Positions 25,013 to 33,991 of a stretch of 38,884 nucleotides of DNA are shown here, piece by piece. The stretch is taken from assembly GCA_023418095.1 (NCBI GenBank), contig JAEZDL010000072.1:1-38884 (forward strand), written 5' to 3'. The notes under the pieces are model-generated. The model did no database searches. It worked only from the letters and a program-made list of their open reading frames with translations, and was not told the origin of the DNA. The translations under genes and the position numbers were made by a program. Position 1 is the stretch's first letter. Each line of letters starts with the position of its first letter. This DNA comes from Bacteroidota bacterium. Lineage in GTDB: Bacteria; Bacteroidota; Bacteroidia; Flavobacteriales_F; PHOS-HE28.

Positions 25013-26479
25013 CTAGAGTTCCTTGCGCAGACGCGCGACAGGGATGTTCAACTGCTCGCGGTATTTGGCCACTGTTCGCCGCGCGATGTTGTAACCCTTC
25101 TCCTTCAGCAACGCAGTGAGCTGATCGTCCGTCAACGGCTTGCGCTTATCCTCCGCCTCGAGCGCATCCTGCAGGATCTTCTTCACTTCCCGTGTGCTCA
25201 CCTCTTCACCACTATCGGTGCTCAGGCTTTCGCTGAAGAAGAACTTCAGCAGATAAGTTCCATGGTTCGTTTGAACGTACTTGCTGTTCGCGACACGGCT
25301 GATCGTACTGATGTCCAGCCCCACCCGTTCCGCGATGTCCTTCAGGATCATCGGGCGAAGCTTTGTTTCGTCACCGGTGAGGAAGAATTCCCGCTGGTGC
25401 ATCATGATCGCTTCCATGGTCACCAACAGCGTGTTCTGCCGCTGCTTGATCGCATCGATGAACCATTTCGCACTATCGAGCTTCTGCTTGATGAACTGCA
25501 GTGCTTCGCGTTGCTCCTTGTCTTTCTTGTTACGCGCATAATCCTGCATCATTTCGCGGTATGTGCGGCTCACGCGAAGCTCCGGCGCATTCCTTCCGTT
25601 CAATTGAAGTTCCAGCTGGCCATCCACGGCGGTCACCATGAAATCGGGAACGATCTCCTGCACGGGCTTGTCCGTTTCGCGCATGGTATTCCCGGGTTTC
25701 GGGTTCAGCCTCACGATGAGCTCGATCGCGCCTTTGAGCGCATCCTCATCGATCTCCAGCCGGTCCATGATGCGATCGTAATGCTTCTTGGAGAACGCAT
25801 CGAAATGCTTGTCCAGGATCTCTTCCGCGATGCGTTGTTCCAGGCTGTGCGGGAGTCGCTGCACCTGCAGGTGAAGACATTCGCGCAGATCGCGCGCGCC
25901 CACACCGGCGGGATCGAGCGTCTGCAATTCCTGCAACGCCTTCTCCAGATCATCGCGATCGCACATGATGTTCTGGGTGAACGCAAGGTCGTTCACGATG
26001 GAATCAAGATCGCGGCGCAGATAACCATCCTCGTCGAGGTTGCCGATCAGGTGCTCAGCAAGAAGCCGTGTGCGTTGATCGGCGTAGCGCAGTGAAAGCT
26101 GGGCTTTCATCGAATCCTGGAAGGTCGTTCCACCTGCCAGCGGCACCTCCCGATCCTCCTCGTCCGGGCCGCTGTTCTTCACGCTGAGCTTATAGTCCGG
26201 CGTATCATCATCCTGGAAATAATCGCTCAGGTCGAACTCGTCGCGCTCGGCATCGTCGGAATTCTCATTCTCGTTGGTATCGCTTTCAGCGATCGCCTGC
26301 TCCTCCGTGGGCTCATCCTCCTCGTGATCGTCCCCTTCCTCCAGCGCGGGATTCTCTTCGATCTCCTGCTTGATGCGCTGCTCAAGTTCGATCGTTGGCA
26401 CCTGCAGCAGCTTCATGAGCTGGATCTGCTGGGGCGAGAGTTTTTGCTGAAGCTTTTGAAAAAGGCCCTGTTTGAGCAT
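25013..26479 (-). CDS. rpoN: RNA polymerase sigma-54 factor
   Basis: The 488-residue sigma factor directs transcription from -24/-12 promoters and needs an AAA+ activator. Region I is the Gln/Leu-rich N-terminus (KLQQKLSPQQIQLMKLLQVP), and region II is an acidic stretch of about 60 residues. The core-binding and DNA-binding regions follow, ending in the RpoN box ARRTVAKYRE (residues 466-475), 13 residues from the C-terminus. The start is supported by a near-perfect -7 box only 4 nt upstream. The PAP2-like gene follows after 3 nt. No sigma-54 activator (EBP) gene is visible in the window. Confidence 0.97.
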   Translation of the reverse strand: MLKQGLFQKLQQKLSPQQIQLMKLLQVPTIELEQRIKQEIEENPALEEGDDHEEDEPTEEQAIAESDTNENENSDDAERDEFDLSDYFQDDDTPDYKLSVKNSGPDEEDREVPLAGGTTFQDSMKAQLSLRYADQRTRLLAEHLIGNLDEDGYLRRDLDSIVNDLAFTQNIMCDRDDLEKALQELQTLDPAGVGARDLRECLHLQVQRLPHSLEQRIAEEILDKHFDAFSKKHYDRIMDRLEIDEDALKGAIELIVRLNPKPGNTMRETDKPVQEIVPDFMVTAVDGQLELQLNGRNAPELRVSRTYREMMQDYARNKKDKEQREALQFIKQKLDSAKWFIDAIKQRQNTLLVTMEAIMMHQREFFLTGDETKLRPMILKDIAERVGLDISTISRVANSKYVQTNHGTYLLKFFFSESLSTDSGEEVSTREVKKILQDALEAEDKRKPLTDDQLTALLKEKGYNIARRTVAKYREQLNIPVARLRKEL

Positions 26480-26483
26480 GGAA

Positions 26484-26491
26484 CAAAAATA
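26484..26491 (-). promoter_or_regulatory. Candidate -7 promoter box for rpoN
   Basis: On the minus strand, TATTTTTG is followed by TTCC and the rpoN ATG. It is a complete match to TANNTTTG, and the 4-nt gap predicts a leaderless rpoN mRNA. Confidence 0.55.
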
Positions 26492-26646
26492 CCCATGAAT
26501 GAAGCCGCAGCACCAGATGCGCGAAGCTTAAAAAGTTTGAACCCGCGCCTTGGCAGAGACCGGATCACGCTGAACATGCGCTTTTCGATCGGCACCGGCC
26601 ACTATCGTGGCATCCACTTCCGATGCGCGGGAGCGCATTCTACGAT

Positions 26647-26658
26647 CCGAAGCTTCGG
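26647..26658. repeat. Perfect 12-bp palindrome upstream of the candidate sigma-54 promoter
   Basis: CCGAAGCTTCGG is a perfect inverted repeat centred about 60 bp before the predicted start site of the small-membrane-protein genes. A related GAAGCTT occurs near 26523. Twelve-base palindromes arise about ten times by chance in a window this size, so an operator or activator site is only a suggestion. Confidence 0.3.
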
Positions 26659-26686
26659 CCAGGCATTACTGAACACGTTCTTGCAC

Positions 26687-26702
26687 TGGCACGGTTCCGG
26701 CT
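26687..26702 (+). promoter_or_regulatory. Candidate sigma-54 (-24/-12) promoter
   Basis: TGGCACGGTTCCGGCT matches all seven bases of the -24 block TGGCACG and has GC at the required distance plus the final W of the -12 block (consensus TTGCW; here CGGCT). The predicted start site near 26713 is about 16 nt before the ATG at 26729. The adjacent rpoN gene encodes the factor that would read it. The TT-to-CG change in the -12 block weakens the call. Confidence 0.4.
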
Positions 26703-26728
26703 TCAGCCTCTGCTGAAACTGAAATTCC

Positions 26729-26896
26729 ATGATACGCACCTTATTCCCATTGCTGCTATTGGTATTGCTCCTTGGAATTCCGGCCGTGACAACAGGCGTG
26801 GCCTTCACCGGCCAGGTCCTTTTCGCCATGCTCGCCGTGCTATTCCTGGGAACCCTGGTCGATGCGTTCGCCGATCGGGTGCAGGATGAACAATGA
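26729..26896 (+). CDS. Small membrane protein of 55 residues
   Basis: The predicted protein is almost entirely hydrophobic, with two membrane segments (about residues 4-25 and 29-45) and an acidic tail ending DRVQDEQ. I do not recognise a family. The case for it being real is its context: it lies just behind a candidate sigma-54 promoter, and its TGA overlaps the next ATG in the arrangement ATGA, which is typical of translationally coupled genes. It is too short for routine gene finders. Confidence 0.5.
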   Translation: MIRTLFPLLLLVLLLGIPAVTTGVAFTGQVLFAMLAVLFLGTLVDAFADRVQDEQ

Positions 26897-27102
26897 TCGC
26901 CATACGAATGCAACTCCAACTTGGATCGGACTATTCCGCAGCCACCTGGTTCGCAGCCGGCCTGTTCACGATGATCGTGGCGATCACCGGCCTGCCGGAT
27001 CGTGAGGAACGCATGGGCGTGATCCCCTCTGAGAATGCGGTCTCGATCGGCACACCTCACCAGACCATGATCCCGGATCTGGAGTTGAAGGAGCGACCCT
27101 GA
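26893..27102 (+). CDS. Small protein of 69 residues with one membrane segment
   Basis: The 69-residue product has a hydrophobic segment at about residues 17-34 (AATWFAAGLFTMIVAITG) and a polar C-terminal half ending LELKERP. No family is recognised. Its ATG overlaps the stop of the 55-residue gene (ATGA), and its own stop is 1 nt from the stop of the convergent CotH gene. Both facts argue that these two small genes are bounded by real coding neighbours rather than being chance frames. It could be an inner-membrane accessory or toxin-type protein; nothing in the sequence decides. Confidence 0.5.
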   Translation: MIAIRMQLQLGSDYSAATWFAAGLFTMIVAITGLPDREERMGVIPSENAVSIGTPHQTMIPDLELKERP

Positions 27103-27103
27103 G

Positions 27104-30100
27104 CTACTTCAAGATCACTTTCGTCCAGCGTTTTTCCCGATCGCCATCCATTACCGATACGTGCAGGAAATAGCTCGCTGCTGAAAGATCCCGAAGATCG
27201 ATCTCATTCACCGCCGAAGCAAGAATTCCTTTCCGCACTATTCTACCGGTTGCATCGACCAGCGTGAACCTGCCGCTGCGGTGGGCGCCGATCCCGATGA
27301 AGAGCGAGCCATCCGCTGGATTTGGATAGACCGAGATCCCCATTCCCTGATCACCCGCTGAGTAATGGCATTCCGACGTCGCTGAACAATTCCCCGTTCC
27401 GATCTGTACCGCATAATCAGCTTCCACCGCAGGAATGAATTGGGCTCCTGTAGCGCCTGGTACCGGCTGCATGCCGGAACAATCGATCCATTGGTACGAA
27501 GATGCTTCACCCATCGCGATCAAAGTGTCACCGTTATTCATCACGGTGGTGTCCAGCACCGCCTGCTGCACGCGTAGCAACGTCACGTTACCGCAATCGA
27601 GGGATGCCGCATCGGTGATGATGTGATCGCCTTGGGCATAGGTCTGGCCTTGGTAGGAGAAGGTCGTTTCGTTCCCGCACAACAGCCCTTCAACCGTACC
27701 GACCGGCCTGCCGGTGATCTTTACATTATCGAACCTGTTGTTGCCGGAAGGTCCGCCGGTATTGGGGCCAAGAAATTCGATCTTGAACGCCAGATCGGTG
27801 TTGTCGTAAGTGGAAATAACGCCATCCAGCGAGAATGAGCGGGTGATATATTGATCGGGAACGGCGTACGGCTCACCGAGCGCGATCCACTCCAATCTCA
27901 GCGGATCGATGGTGTAATGCACCTGTTGGGAATCTGCTCCAGCGCTCGTGCGGCGCGTGGCGAAAGAAAGCGTGATGTCCCGGTGACCGTCAGCAGGCGA
28001 TCCGATCACCAATACCCGATCGGTACTTGGGTCGCGGGCCCGAAGTCCCGATCCAGCCGGTACGTTCTCCAACGCATTGATCGAGGACCCTTCATCGCCC
28101 GGGGTCGCATCAAGATAGCCGGTCCCGGTGCCCTCGTAGGTGATCAGCGCTCCGGTATCATTGGACTGATCGGGTGCGATCTGCGTGACCGATCCGCCGG
28201 CGAGTGAATTGAAATGCCAGTAATGCACCACCTCGGCAGCACAATAGGGCGCAGGCTCGAACACAGCGGTAACGTTCATCGCCTCTGTCATCGATACCGT
28301 GATCACGCTATCCGTGCCCTGCACGGCGCCCTCCCAATGGCTGAACGCGGATCCCGGAAAGGCGTGTGCGGCGAGTGTGATCGGCACGGTCTGGTAGTAC
28401 GTGCCGTTCCATGGATAAACAGGTGTGGCCACGCCATGTGTGGTTGGCAGCAGATCGATGGTGTTCACCTTCACCCAGCCGGCATCAACATCAGATACAT
28501 CGACTTGCAGCGCATGTTGCGCGGGCAGTTCGAAATAATCCTGGATCTCGTCGCGGAAACGATCGGCGCGTTGCGATCCGTAATAGACCATCTCATCCAC
28601 CTCATCGTGCCAGTTCCCGATGTTCCAAGGGGAATCCGGCCAGCGCGTGATGTGCTCCACCATATCATCCTGGAGCATCGCACGATGATCCTCGATGATG
28701 CCGTTGATCACCTCCGGCCGGAATGCGGTATTGATCATGTCCGCAGCACGATTGATATACCCGTGGCTATATTCCTGGTTGCGAAGAAGCCTGCGGAACA
28801 ACAGCGTATGTTCGCCATACACCGGATCGGTGGCCCACGCGAGCATCGGGGCTTCCGGAGGATGAACGGTGTTCAGGTTGAAGCCCCAATCCGTATCGAA
28901 CATCAGCCAGCGCCAGCGGCCATCGTGGCCATAAGGTGCATCCGGAACGAACCCGTTGGTGCGTTTGCGGTAGGCTTTCCAATTGTTCAGCGGCCAGTCG
29001 AAATTCCCGATATAGACCTGCGCCACGTGATAATCGATGTTGTCCTCAATGTCGATCTTGGTCTTCAGATCGGCGAACACCGCGGGATCCATCGGGTCCT
29101 GGTCGTCGACCTGGTCGAGCAACGCGGACCATGCGATACTGTCGCCGATGGAAGCGTGCCTGAAACGCTCCACCACATCGATCTCAGTCTCACCAAGACC
29201 CAGTTCGTTCTCGAAATACTTCTCGTCGTACCGGTCGCGCATCGCGTGCACACCCCAGAATTCACCGCCGAGGAAAAGCACTGCAGGCTGCGCCGATTGC
29301 GTGATGAACCTCATATGCTTCAACATGGCCTGTATGGTCATGTCTCGCATGTTGGTCACCGGATCATCGTTGCCGGAAATGTGTACCACCAACCGTTTGT
29401 GATCGGTGTCCGGTTGATCGGGAAAGATCGCGTAGCCCACATCATCCGGGCCGTACTCCTCCCTGAAATACAAGCGCAGCGATTTGCGCCGGAAGGTCTT
29501 CGAGAACGATCCATGGAGCCGGAAACCGGCATTGTGGCTGAAGGCGCGCTGCCCGGAGCCTGCTTCGAACCATTCCAGTGCGATCGGGAATTCAGTATTC
29601 CTTGTCCAGTTCGCCGGCGTATACCCATCGATCAGCGTGTTGGGGTTGTTGATCCGCCATTGTTCATAGTCGATCCCCGCATTGTAGATCCCGTCCTGGA
29701 AGTCGAAGAGGTTGCTTTCCTGCGTGATCGCGGAAAGCACCGGCAGGGTGTACGGCGAAAGTCCGTCCGGAGTGAAGAAATAGCTGCTGCTCACCACTTC
29801 GCTTGGCAGAAAACCGTTCCTGAAAGCTCGCGCCAGGATCACATGTGCCTTCCGCACGGGCGCCTGGGGCATGTAATTGGCCGGGTGGTACGTGTGCGCC
29901 GTTGCCGTGCGCATGCTGAGTTCGTTGGGGCTCGAAGTGGGGTCGGATAATGTGAGGGGGCCTGTATACTGATAGGCCCTCATCGTGTCCGTGAACATGG
30001 CCCCGATCGCGGGAGAGCCGATGTTCGGGTAGGTATTCTTGTAGGAATATGTCTGGCCTTGCAGAAATTCAGGGCCCGGCGTCGATCCATCGGTACTGTA

Positions 30101-30763
30101 ATAGATCGTAACCGCCGGATCGGGATGAGTGATCGCAAGCGATATGCTACCGGAATGGAATCCGGCCGGCACCGAGAATGAAGGTGGATCGAGCCTTCCC
30201 TGGAAACCACTTTGCGCATTCGGGCTGTTGGGACTTGGTGGCGAGAAATACGCCCACTGGCCACCGCCATCGCCTGCCCTGCCGTAAGAAACATCCGTGA
30301 AATGCTCGATCGGTGGGACCAGGTCGATCAGCGAACCGGTGGCAGATGAAAGCAGGATGTTCTCGCCGGTGGAAGAGAGCTTGAAATTCAAATGGGTGGC
30401 CCCCCGTGTGGGATCGCCGCTTGCCCAGAGCAATAGATATCCTCCTGCAGGAACGATCAGTTCCGCCGACATCGGGAGGATGTGCTTCGCAGGTTCTTCG
30501 GGATCATCGCTCAGGTGCATGCCCGAAACATCGATCGCCGCGCCTGAACTATTGAACAATTCGATCCAATCCTCTCCTTCACCGGTAGCGTCCTGCACGA
30601 CCCCGCTGTTGGCGGCCATCACTTCGTTGATGAAAAGCACACCTTGTTGCGCGCTCGAACCCAGCGGCGACAATGCGATCAGGGCCACCAGGATCGAATG
30701 ATGGAATGGCCCGCAAAGCTGAAAAGGAATGGATCGCTTATGTGTGTTCACAGGTGTCGCCAC
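27104..30763 (-). CDS. CotH-kinase/lamin-tail secreted protein with T9SS tail
   Basis: The 1219-residue secreted protein has a signal peptide (to about residue 39, after SSAQ) and a lamin-tail domain (residues 45-170; NEVMAANSG, DWIELFNSSGAAIDVSGMHL). A chitobiase C-terminal-like repeat (TIYYSTDGSTPG) and a CotH-kinase domain follow (about 420-770; LRLYFREEYG, EFWGVHAMRDRYDEKYFENE). A bacterial-repeat module (FSHWEGAVQGTD) and a galactose-binding-like region come next. The T9SS tail closes it: ISVYPNPADGSLFIGI, then the sorting strands ending KVILK. CotH domains of this kind phosphorylate spore-coat or surface proteins in other bacteria; activity here is untested. It is likely exported by the PorW-dependent T9SS. 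Confidence 0.9.
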   Translation of the reverse strand: MATPVNTHKRSIPFQLCGPFHHSILVALIALSPLGSSAQQGVLFINEVMAANSGVVQDATGEGEDWIELFNSSGAAIDVSGMHLSDDPEEPAKHILPMSAELIVPAGGYLLLWASGDPTRGATHLNFKLSSTGENILLSSATGSLIDLVPPIEHFTDVSYGRAGDGGGQWAYFSPPSPNSPNAQSGFQGRLDPPSFSVPAGFHSGSISLAITHPDPAVTIYYSTDGSTPGPEFLQGQTYSYKNTYPNIGSPAIGAMFTDTMRAYQYTGPLTLSDPTSSPNELSMRTATAHTYHPANYMPQAPVRKAHVILARAFRNGFLPSEVVSSSYFFTPDGLSPYTLPVLSAITQESNLFDFQDGIYNAGIDYEQWRINNPNTLIDGYTPANWTRNTEFPIALEWFEAGSGQRAFSHNAGFRLHGSFSKTFRRKSLRLYFREEYGPDDVGYAIFPDQPDTDHKRLVVHISGNDDPVTNMRDMTIQAMLKHMRFITQSAQPAVLFLGGEFWGVHAMRDRYDEKYFENELGLGETEIDVVERFRHASIGDSIAWSALLDQVDDQDPMDPAVFADLKTKIDIEDNIDYHVAQVYIGNFDWPLNNWKAYRKRTNGFVPDAPYGHDGRWRWLMFDTDWGFNLNTVHPPEAPMLAWATDPVYGEHTLLFRRLLRNQEYSHGYINRAADMINTAFRPEVINGIIEDHRAMLQDDMVEHITRWPDSPWNIGNWHDEVDEMVYYGSQRADRFRDEIQDYFELPAQHALQVDVSDVDAGWVKVNTIDLLPTTHGVATPVYPWNGTYYQTVPITLAAHAFPGSAFSHWEGAVQGTDSVITVSMTEAMNVTAVFEPAPYCAAEVVHYWHFNSLAGGSVTQIAPDQSNDTGALITYEGTGTGYLDATPGDEGSSINALENVPAGSGLRARDPSTDRVLVIGSPADGHRDITLSFATRRTSAGADSQQVHYTIDPLRLEWIALGEPYAVPDQYITRSFSLDGVISTYDNTDLAFKIEFLGPNTGGPSGNNRFDNVKITGRPVGTVEGLLCGNETTFSYQGQTYAQGDHIITDAASLDCGNVTLLRVQQAVLDTTVMNNGDTLIAMGEASSYQWIDCSGMQPVPGATGAQFIPAVEADYAVQIGTGNCSATSECHYSAGDQGMGISVYPNPADGSLFIGIGAHRSGRFTLVDATGRIVRKGILASAVNEIDLRDLSAASYFLHVSVMDGDREKRWTKVILK

Positions 30764-30876
30764 TTGCAGTGTGGCCGAAAGTTGGAGCGGCGCTCCGGTA
30801 CCGGAACGGCCTCAAAAACATATTTATACGCTTCATGCTGTGAACTTCCCTTCTATCCCGATCCGCCGATCGGCGA

Positions 30877-32505
30877 TCAGAGCTTCACGAATTTCCTCCG
30901 CACCAGTTCTCCGTGATGTGAAAGATACAGCACATAGGCCCCGCCATGCAAATCACCAATGTCGATCGAGCCGCGCAGGACGGGCAATTGGGCCACGAAC
31001 CTACCGTTCATATCGAAGATCCAGGCAGGCAGCGGACCGAGCGGCTCCGCTGTTGAGATGTTCAGCATATCCGTGGCGGGAACAGGGTGCAATACGATGT
31101 CCGGCCCATCGATCTCCGCGACCGACACGTTCACTCCAGTGGATCCTTCCACGATCGCGATGGTGGAATTCACCGGCTGATCGTACAGGATATCCACGAT
31201 GCCCGAAGGCCAGCGAACAACGATCTGCTCCACTTCCGTATCCTGGCCCAGGCCGAAATGAAGATTAAGGCTGCTCATGAAGGCAAACCCATCACCGCTC
31301 CGCACTTCGCGCATCTGCGTACCGAGCGCGCTCGTTATCTCCACCCTTGCACCGATCCCATTGTAATTGCTCGCGGTGCCGATCATGTTCAATTTGATCC
31401 ACTTGTTCCCATTGTCCACACCGAAATGCGCGACGTTGTTGTTCATCACGTCCAGGAAACCGTCGTTGTTCAGGTCGCCGATCGGGCCGTGGTTCATGGG
31501 CACGCTCACCGGGCTGAACGTCATGTCGCCATTGTTCACCATGATCACTCCCGCACCGAACGTTCCGCCGGCACCGAAGATGTCCAGGAATCCATCATTG
31601 TTGAAATCGTGCGTCACGTTCTCGATGCTCGTGGCGGTGACCAGATCGAAGCCCGATCCTGCGGTGATGTCGTTATAGACGCCATTGTCGTTGCGGATCA
31701 ATTTGTGACCGCCGTTCACAAGGCTGAACGCCCCGACCATCATGTCGAAATCACCGTCATTGTCGTAATCGCCCCACGCGGTGGACCATGTCTGGATGTT
31801 GTCATCCAGGCCAAGTTCCGGTGCGATATCGGTAAAGGTGCCATCGCCGTTGTTGCGATGCAATTGATTGATGTTCGCAGGCGTGTCGCCGCCGCGGCAT
31901 TTCGAGAGGAAAACGTCCAGGTCGCCATCATTGTCATGATCCACCCAGAGCGATCCGTAATTGCCACCATCGAACGTGTCGCCGATCCCGCCCTGGTTGA
32001 AGGTGAGAGATCCCGATCCATCGTTGATGTAATACACGTTGGGGCCGGTATCGTGACACACGAACGCATCGAGATGCCCGTCGTTATTGATATCCACGAA
32101 ATTTGTCCGTTGCGAAAAAACGTACTCCGGGCCTGTGATCTCGGTGAAGCTCGTACCGTTGTTGTTCGCTACCATGAACGACGTGCCCGATCCACCGCCA
32201 TAGAGCAGATCGTTGTACCCATTTCCATCGAGATCACCGGCGGCGATGCTCCAGGAAGGTGTGTGGTTGGCCGTATCGCACGGATAAATGTTCACCGTGA
32301 ACCCTGCTTCGGTCTGTTCCACCACGGTGATCGCTGTGGGGCTCACTTTAACGATATCATCCAGGAGATCGCCGTTCATGTCCACCACGCATTTCACCTG
32401 ACCCACGAAAGGCAGTTCCTGCTCAATGAACTGGGGTTGTTGCGCAGCCGCAGGCCGCATCGAAGCAAGTGCGATCGAGAATGATAACAGGGTGATATTC
32501 TTCAT
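30877..32505 (-). CDS. FG-GAP/VCBS-repeat protein with UnbV domain and T9SS tail
   Basis: The 542-residue secreted protein has a short signal peptide (to about residue 22) and then VCBS/FG-GAP blades with several calcium-type loops (DINNDGHLD, DHDNDGDLD, DYDNDGDFD, DFNNDGFLD, DLNNDGFLD). An ASPIC/UnbV domain (IGARVEITSALGTQMREVRS) follows, and the T9SS tail (VLHPVPATDMLNI, ending VRRKFVKL) is at the C-terminus. The fold is a beta-propeller that binds Ca2+ and proteins or glycans. Its gene follows the CxxCH lipoprotein gene with only 6 nt between, so the two are probably one operon and may work together at the cell surface. Confidence 0.9.
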   Translation of the reverse strand: MKNITLLSFSIALASMRPAAAQQPQFIEQELPFVGQVKCVVDMNGDLLDDIVKVSPTAITVVEQTEAGFTVNIYPCDTANHTPSWSIAAGDLDGNGYNDLLYGGGSGTSFMVANNNGTSFTEITGPEYVFSQRTNFVDINNDGHLDAFVCHDTGPNVYYINDGSGSLTFNQGGIGDTFDGGNYGSLWVDHDNDGDLDVFLSKCRGGDTPANINQLHRNNGDGTFTDIAPELGLDDNIQTWSTAWGDYDNDGDFDMMVGAFSLVNGGHKLIRNDNGVYNDITAGSGFDLVTATSIENVTHDFNNDGFLDIFGAGGTFGAGVIMVNNGDMTFSPVSVPMNHGPIGDLNNDGFLDVMNNNVAHFGVDNGNKWIKLNMIGTASNYNGIGARVEITSALGTQMREVRSGDGFAFMSSLNLHFGLGQDTEVEQIVVRWPSGIVDILYDQPVNSTIAIVEGSTGVNVSVAEIDGPDIVLHPVPATDMLNISTAEPLGPLPAWIFDMNGRFVAQLPVLRGSIDIGDLHGGAYVLYLSHHGELVRRKFVKL

Positions 32506-32511
32506 GTGTGC

Positions 32512-33597
32512 TCAGTTACAAGGTGGATCGAGCGAGTCTATCCAATCGGCGATCAGGTCAACGGCCTCCTGGTGTACCGCCGATCGGCCGAGAAGCGGCA
32601 TTCTTACATTCTCTTCCGTGGCGCTCAACCGGAAATGGATCATCGAGGCGGAAGGATCGCCTGCGGCCACGATGTGTGTTATACCGGGATCGATCTGCTC
32701 ATCGGGTGGGATGCAGATCCCGAGGGCAGCCGGATCGATGGTCTCGGTCCACGCGAGGCGGATCGGGCGGTAATCGCAGTACTTCTGGTCGGAGTGGCAA
32801 TGCGAACAATTCACATCAAGGTAGGCGCGCACCCGATCCTGCAGGGATCGCGATGCATCCTTCCAATCCGCGATCGGCGCAATAGGGGGATAACCTGGCG
32901 CCAGATAGCCTGAAGACACCCACAATGACAGCTGATCGGTAAGGCCATCCGGCCGATCGATCATCATCTGCATGTTCTGCGGTTTCGTTCCGATGGGAAA
33001 TGGCGACGACCCTTCCTTGTGACAGGCCAGGCATTCCGCGGAGGAGGGAATGCGGTATTCCACGTGCTGTTGCGCACCAAGATCATCGGTCCATGCCACA
33101 TCCGTATAACTGCCCGCCAGATCAAAGTAGGCTTCGGTCTGTTCTGCATTCCAAACGTAATTGGCGAACTCCCATGCCCCGTTCCGCTTTATCATCAATC
33201 GTGTTTCGATCACGCGGCGATCGTTCAGGGGAAGAACATCATCGTAGAAGAAGTTCTTGATCAAAATGGTGCCATCATCGAATCCAAAAGGCACATCATC
33301 CGCGACATACTGCGCCCGTGAGCCCGTGCGCATCCAGATGAAGCGCGATTTCATCGCATGATCTGTGAAGAGCGGTGTGATCACTTCATAAGGTAGTACG
33401 CCCGGCACCGGTTGAAGGTTCCTGAGCGGCAGGCCGAAGAATCCATATTCTGAAAGCGTCGCGAACGGCATGGCGTCCTCATCGTAATTCACGGGTGAAC
33501 CATTTCCCCCGCCCCCCGGGATCGGTGGATCACTCTCCCTTGAGCAGGAAAAGAGAAGCACCATACCTGCCAGTATGAACAACAGGGATCTTCGCAT
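32512..33597 (-). CDS. Two-CxxCH lipoprotein, HNE_0200 family (TIGR03806-like)
   Basis: The 361-residue lipoprotein has a lipobox-type signal peptide (LLFSC, Cys18). The body matches the HNE_0200-type family by its order of blocks: ITPLFTDHAMKSRFIWM, ILIKNFFYDD, ETRLMIKRNGAWEF, NYVWNAEQTEAYF. It has two c-type heme motifs, CLACH (residues 189-193) and CSHCH (264-268), and a late conserved MPLLGR. It is probably an envelope diheme electron carrier or oxidoreductase; the substrate is unknown. It precedes the UnbV cargo gene by 6 nt. No cytochrome-assembly genes are in the window. Confidence 0.85.
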   Translation of the reverse strand: MRRSLLFILAGMVLLFSCSRESDPPIPGGGGNGSPVNYDEDAMPFATLSEYGFFGLPLRNLQPVPGVLPYEVITPLFTDHAMKSRFIWMRTGSRAQYVADDVPFGFDDGTILIKNFFYDDVLPLNDRRVIETRLMIKRNGAWEFANYVWNAEQTEAYFDLAGSYTDVAWTDDLGAQQHVEYRIPSSAECLACHKEGSSPFPIGTKPQNMQMMIDRPDGLTDQLSLWVSSGYLAPGYPPIAPIADWKDASRSLQDRVRAYLDVNCSHCHSDQKYCDYRPIRLAWTETIDPAALGICIPPDEQIDPGITHIVAAGDPSASMIHFRLSATEENVRMPLLGRSAVHQEAVDLIADWIDSLDPPCN

Positions 33598-33684
33598 CGG
33601 TCGTGGCGGACCTCGAAATGTAAGACGACGACGCGATCGGTAACGCTGCCCGCGTGCGAATTGGGAACATGGATCGGTGGATCG

Positions 33685-33714
33685 AAAAAAGAAAAGAGGC
33701 GCTCCCGCGCCCCT
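33685..33714 (-). terminator. Intrinsic terminator after csbD
   Basis: On the minus strand, AGGGGCGC pairs with GCGCCTCT (one G-U pair) around a 4-nt GGGA loop, followed by TTTTCTTTTTT. It lies just downstream of the csbD-like gene and separates it from the CxxCH lipoprotein gene. Confidence 0.85.
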
Positions 33715-33739
33715 TTCAAAAGTCGGATCCCGGATGGGA

Positions 33740-33943
33740 TCACCGGCCGGACCCGATGTTGTCGATCATACGCTTCACATCATCCTTGGTCTTGCCGAGC
33801 TTTTCCTGCAACCGGCCGAACAGTTCGTCCTCACGACCTTCCTGGTAGGTGAGATCATCGTCGGTAAGGTTGCCGTACTCCTGTTTCAGGCGGCCCTTGA
33901 TCTGGTTCCAGTTCCCTTTCAATTTATCTTCTTGTGCTCCCAT
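33740..33943 (-). CDS. CsbD-family stress protein
   Basis: The 67-residue hydrophilic protein has the CsbD pattern: EDKLKGNWNQIKGRLKQEYG in the N-terminal helix, then GKTKDDVKRMID near the end. CsbD proteins are small general-stress proteins of unknown mechanism. I use the Met at 33943, which starts the domain (MGAQEDK); an in-frame upstream Met would add a non-conserved stretch. It follows asnS by 48 nt and ends at a strong terminator. Confidence 0.88.
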   Translation of the reverse strand: MGAQEDKLKGNWNQIKGRLKQEYGNLTDDDLTYQEGREDELFGRLQEKLGKTKDDVKRMIDNIGSGR

Positions 33944-33991
33944 TGTGATAAGGATTTTTGGATGAACTCGGAGCAACAAGCACCGTGCTGA

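Noticed and set aside
28214..29950. Long 578-residue frame on the plus strand, antisense to the CotH gene
   Set aside because: It lies wholly inside the CotH frame, which has recognisable domains and a T9SS tail. Its translation is rich in His, Arg and Ile with no motif, as expected for an antisense shadow in GC-rich coding DNA.
31087..32484. Long 465-residue frame on the plus strand, antisense to the UnbV gene
   Set aside because: It is antisense to a gene with clear calcium-loop repeats, its His/Val/Arg-rich composition has no domain, and repeated GAT/AAT codons on the coding strand explain the lack of stops.
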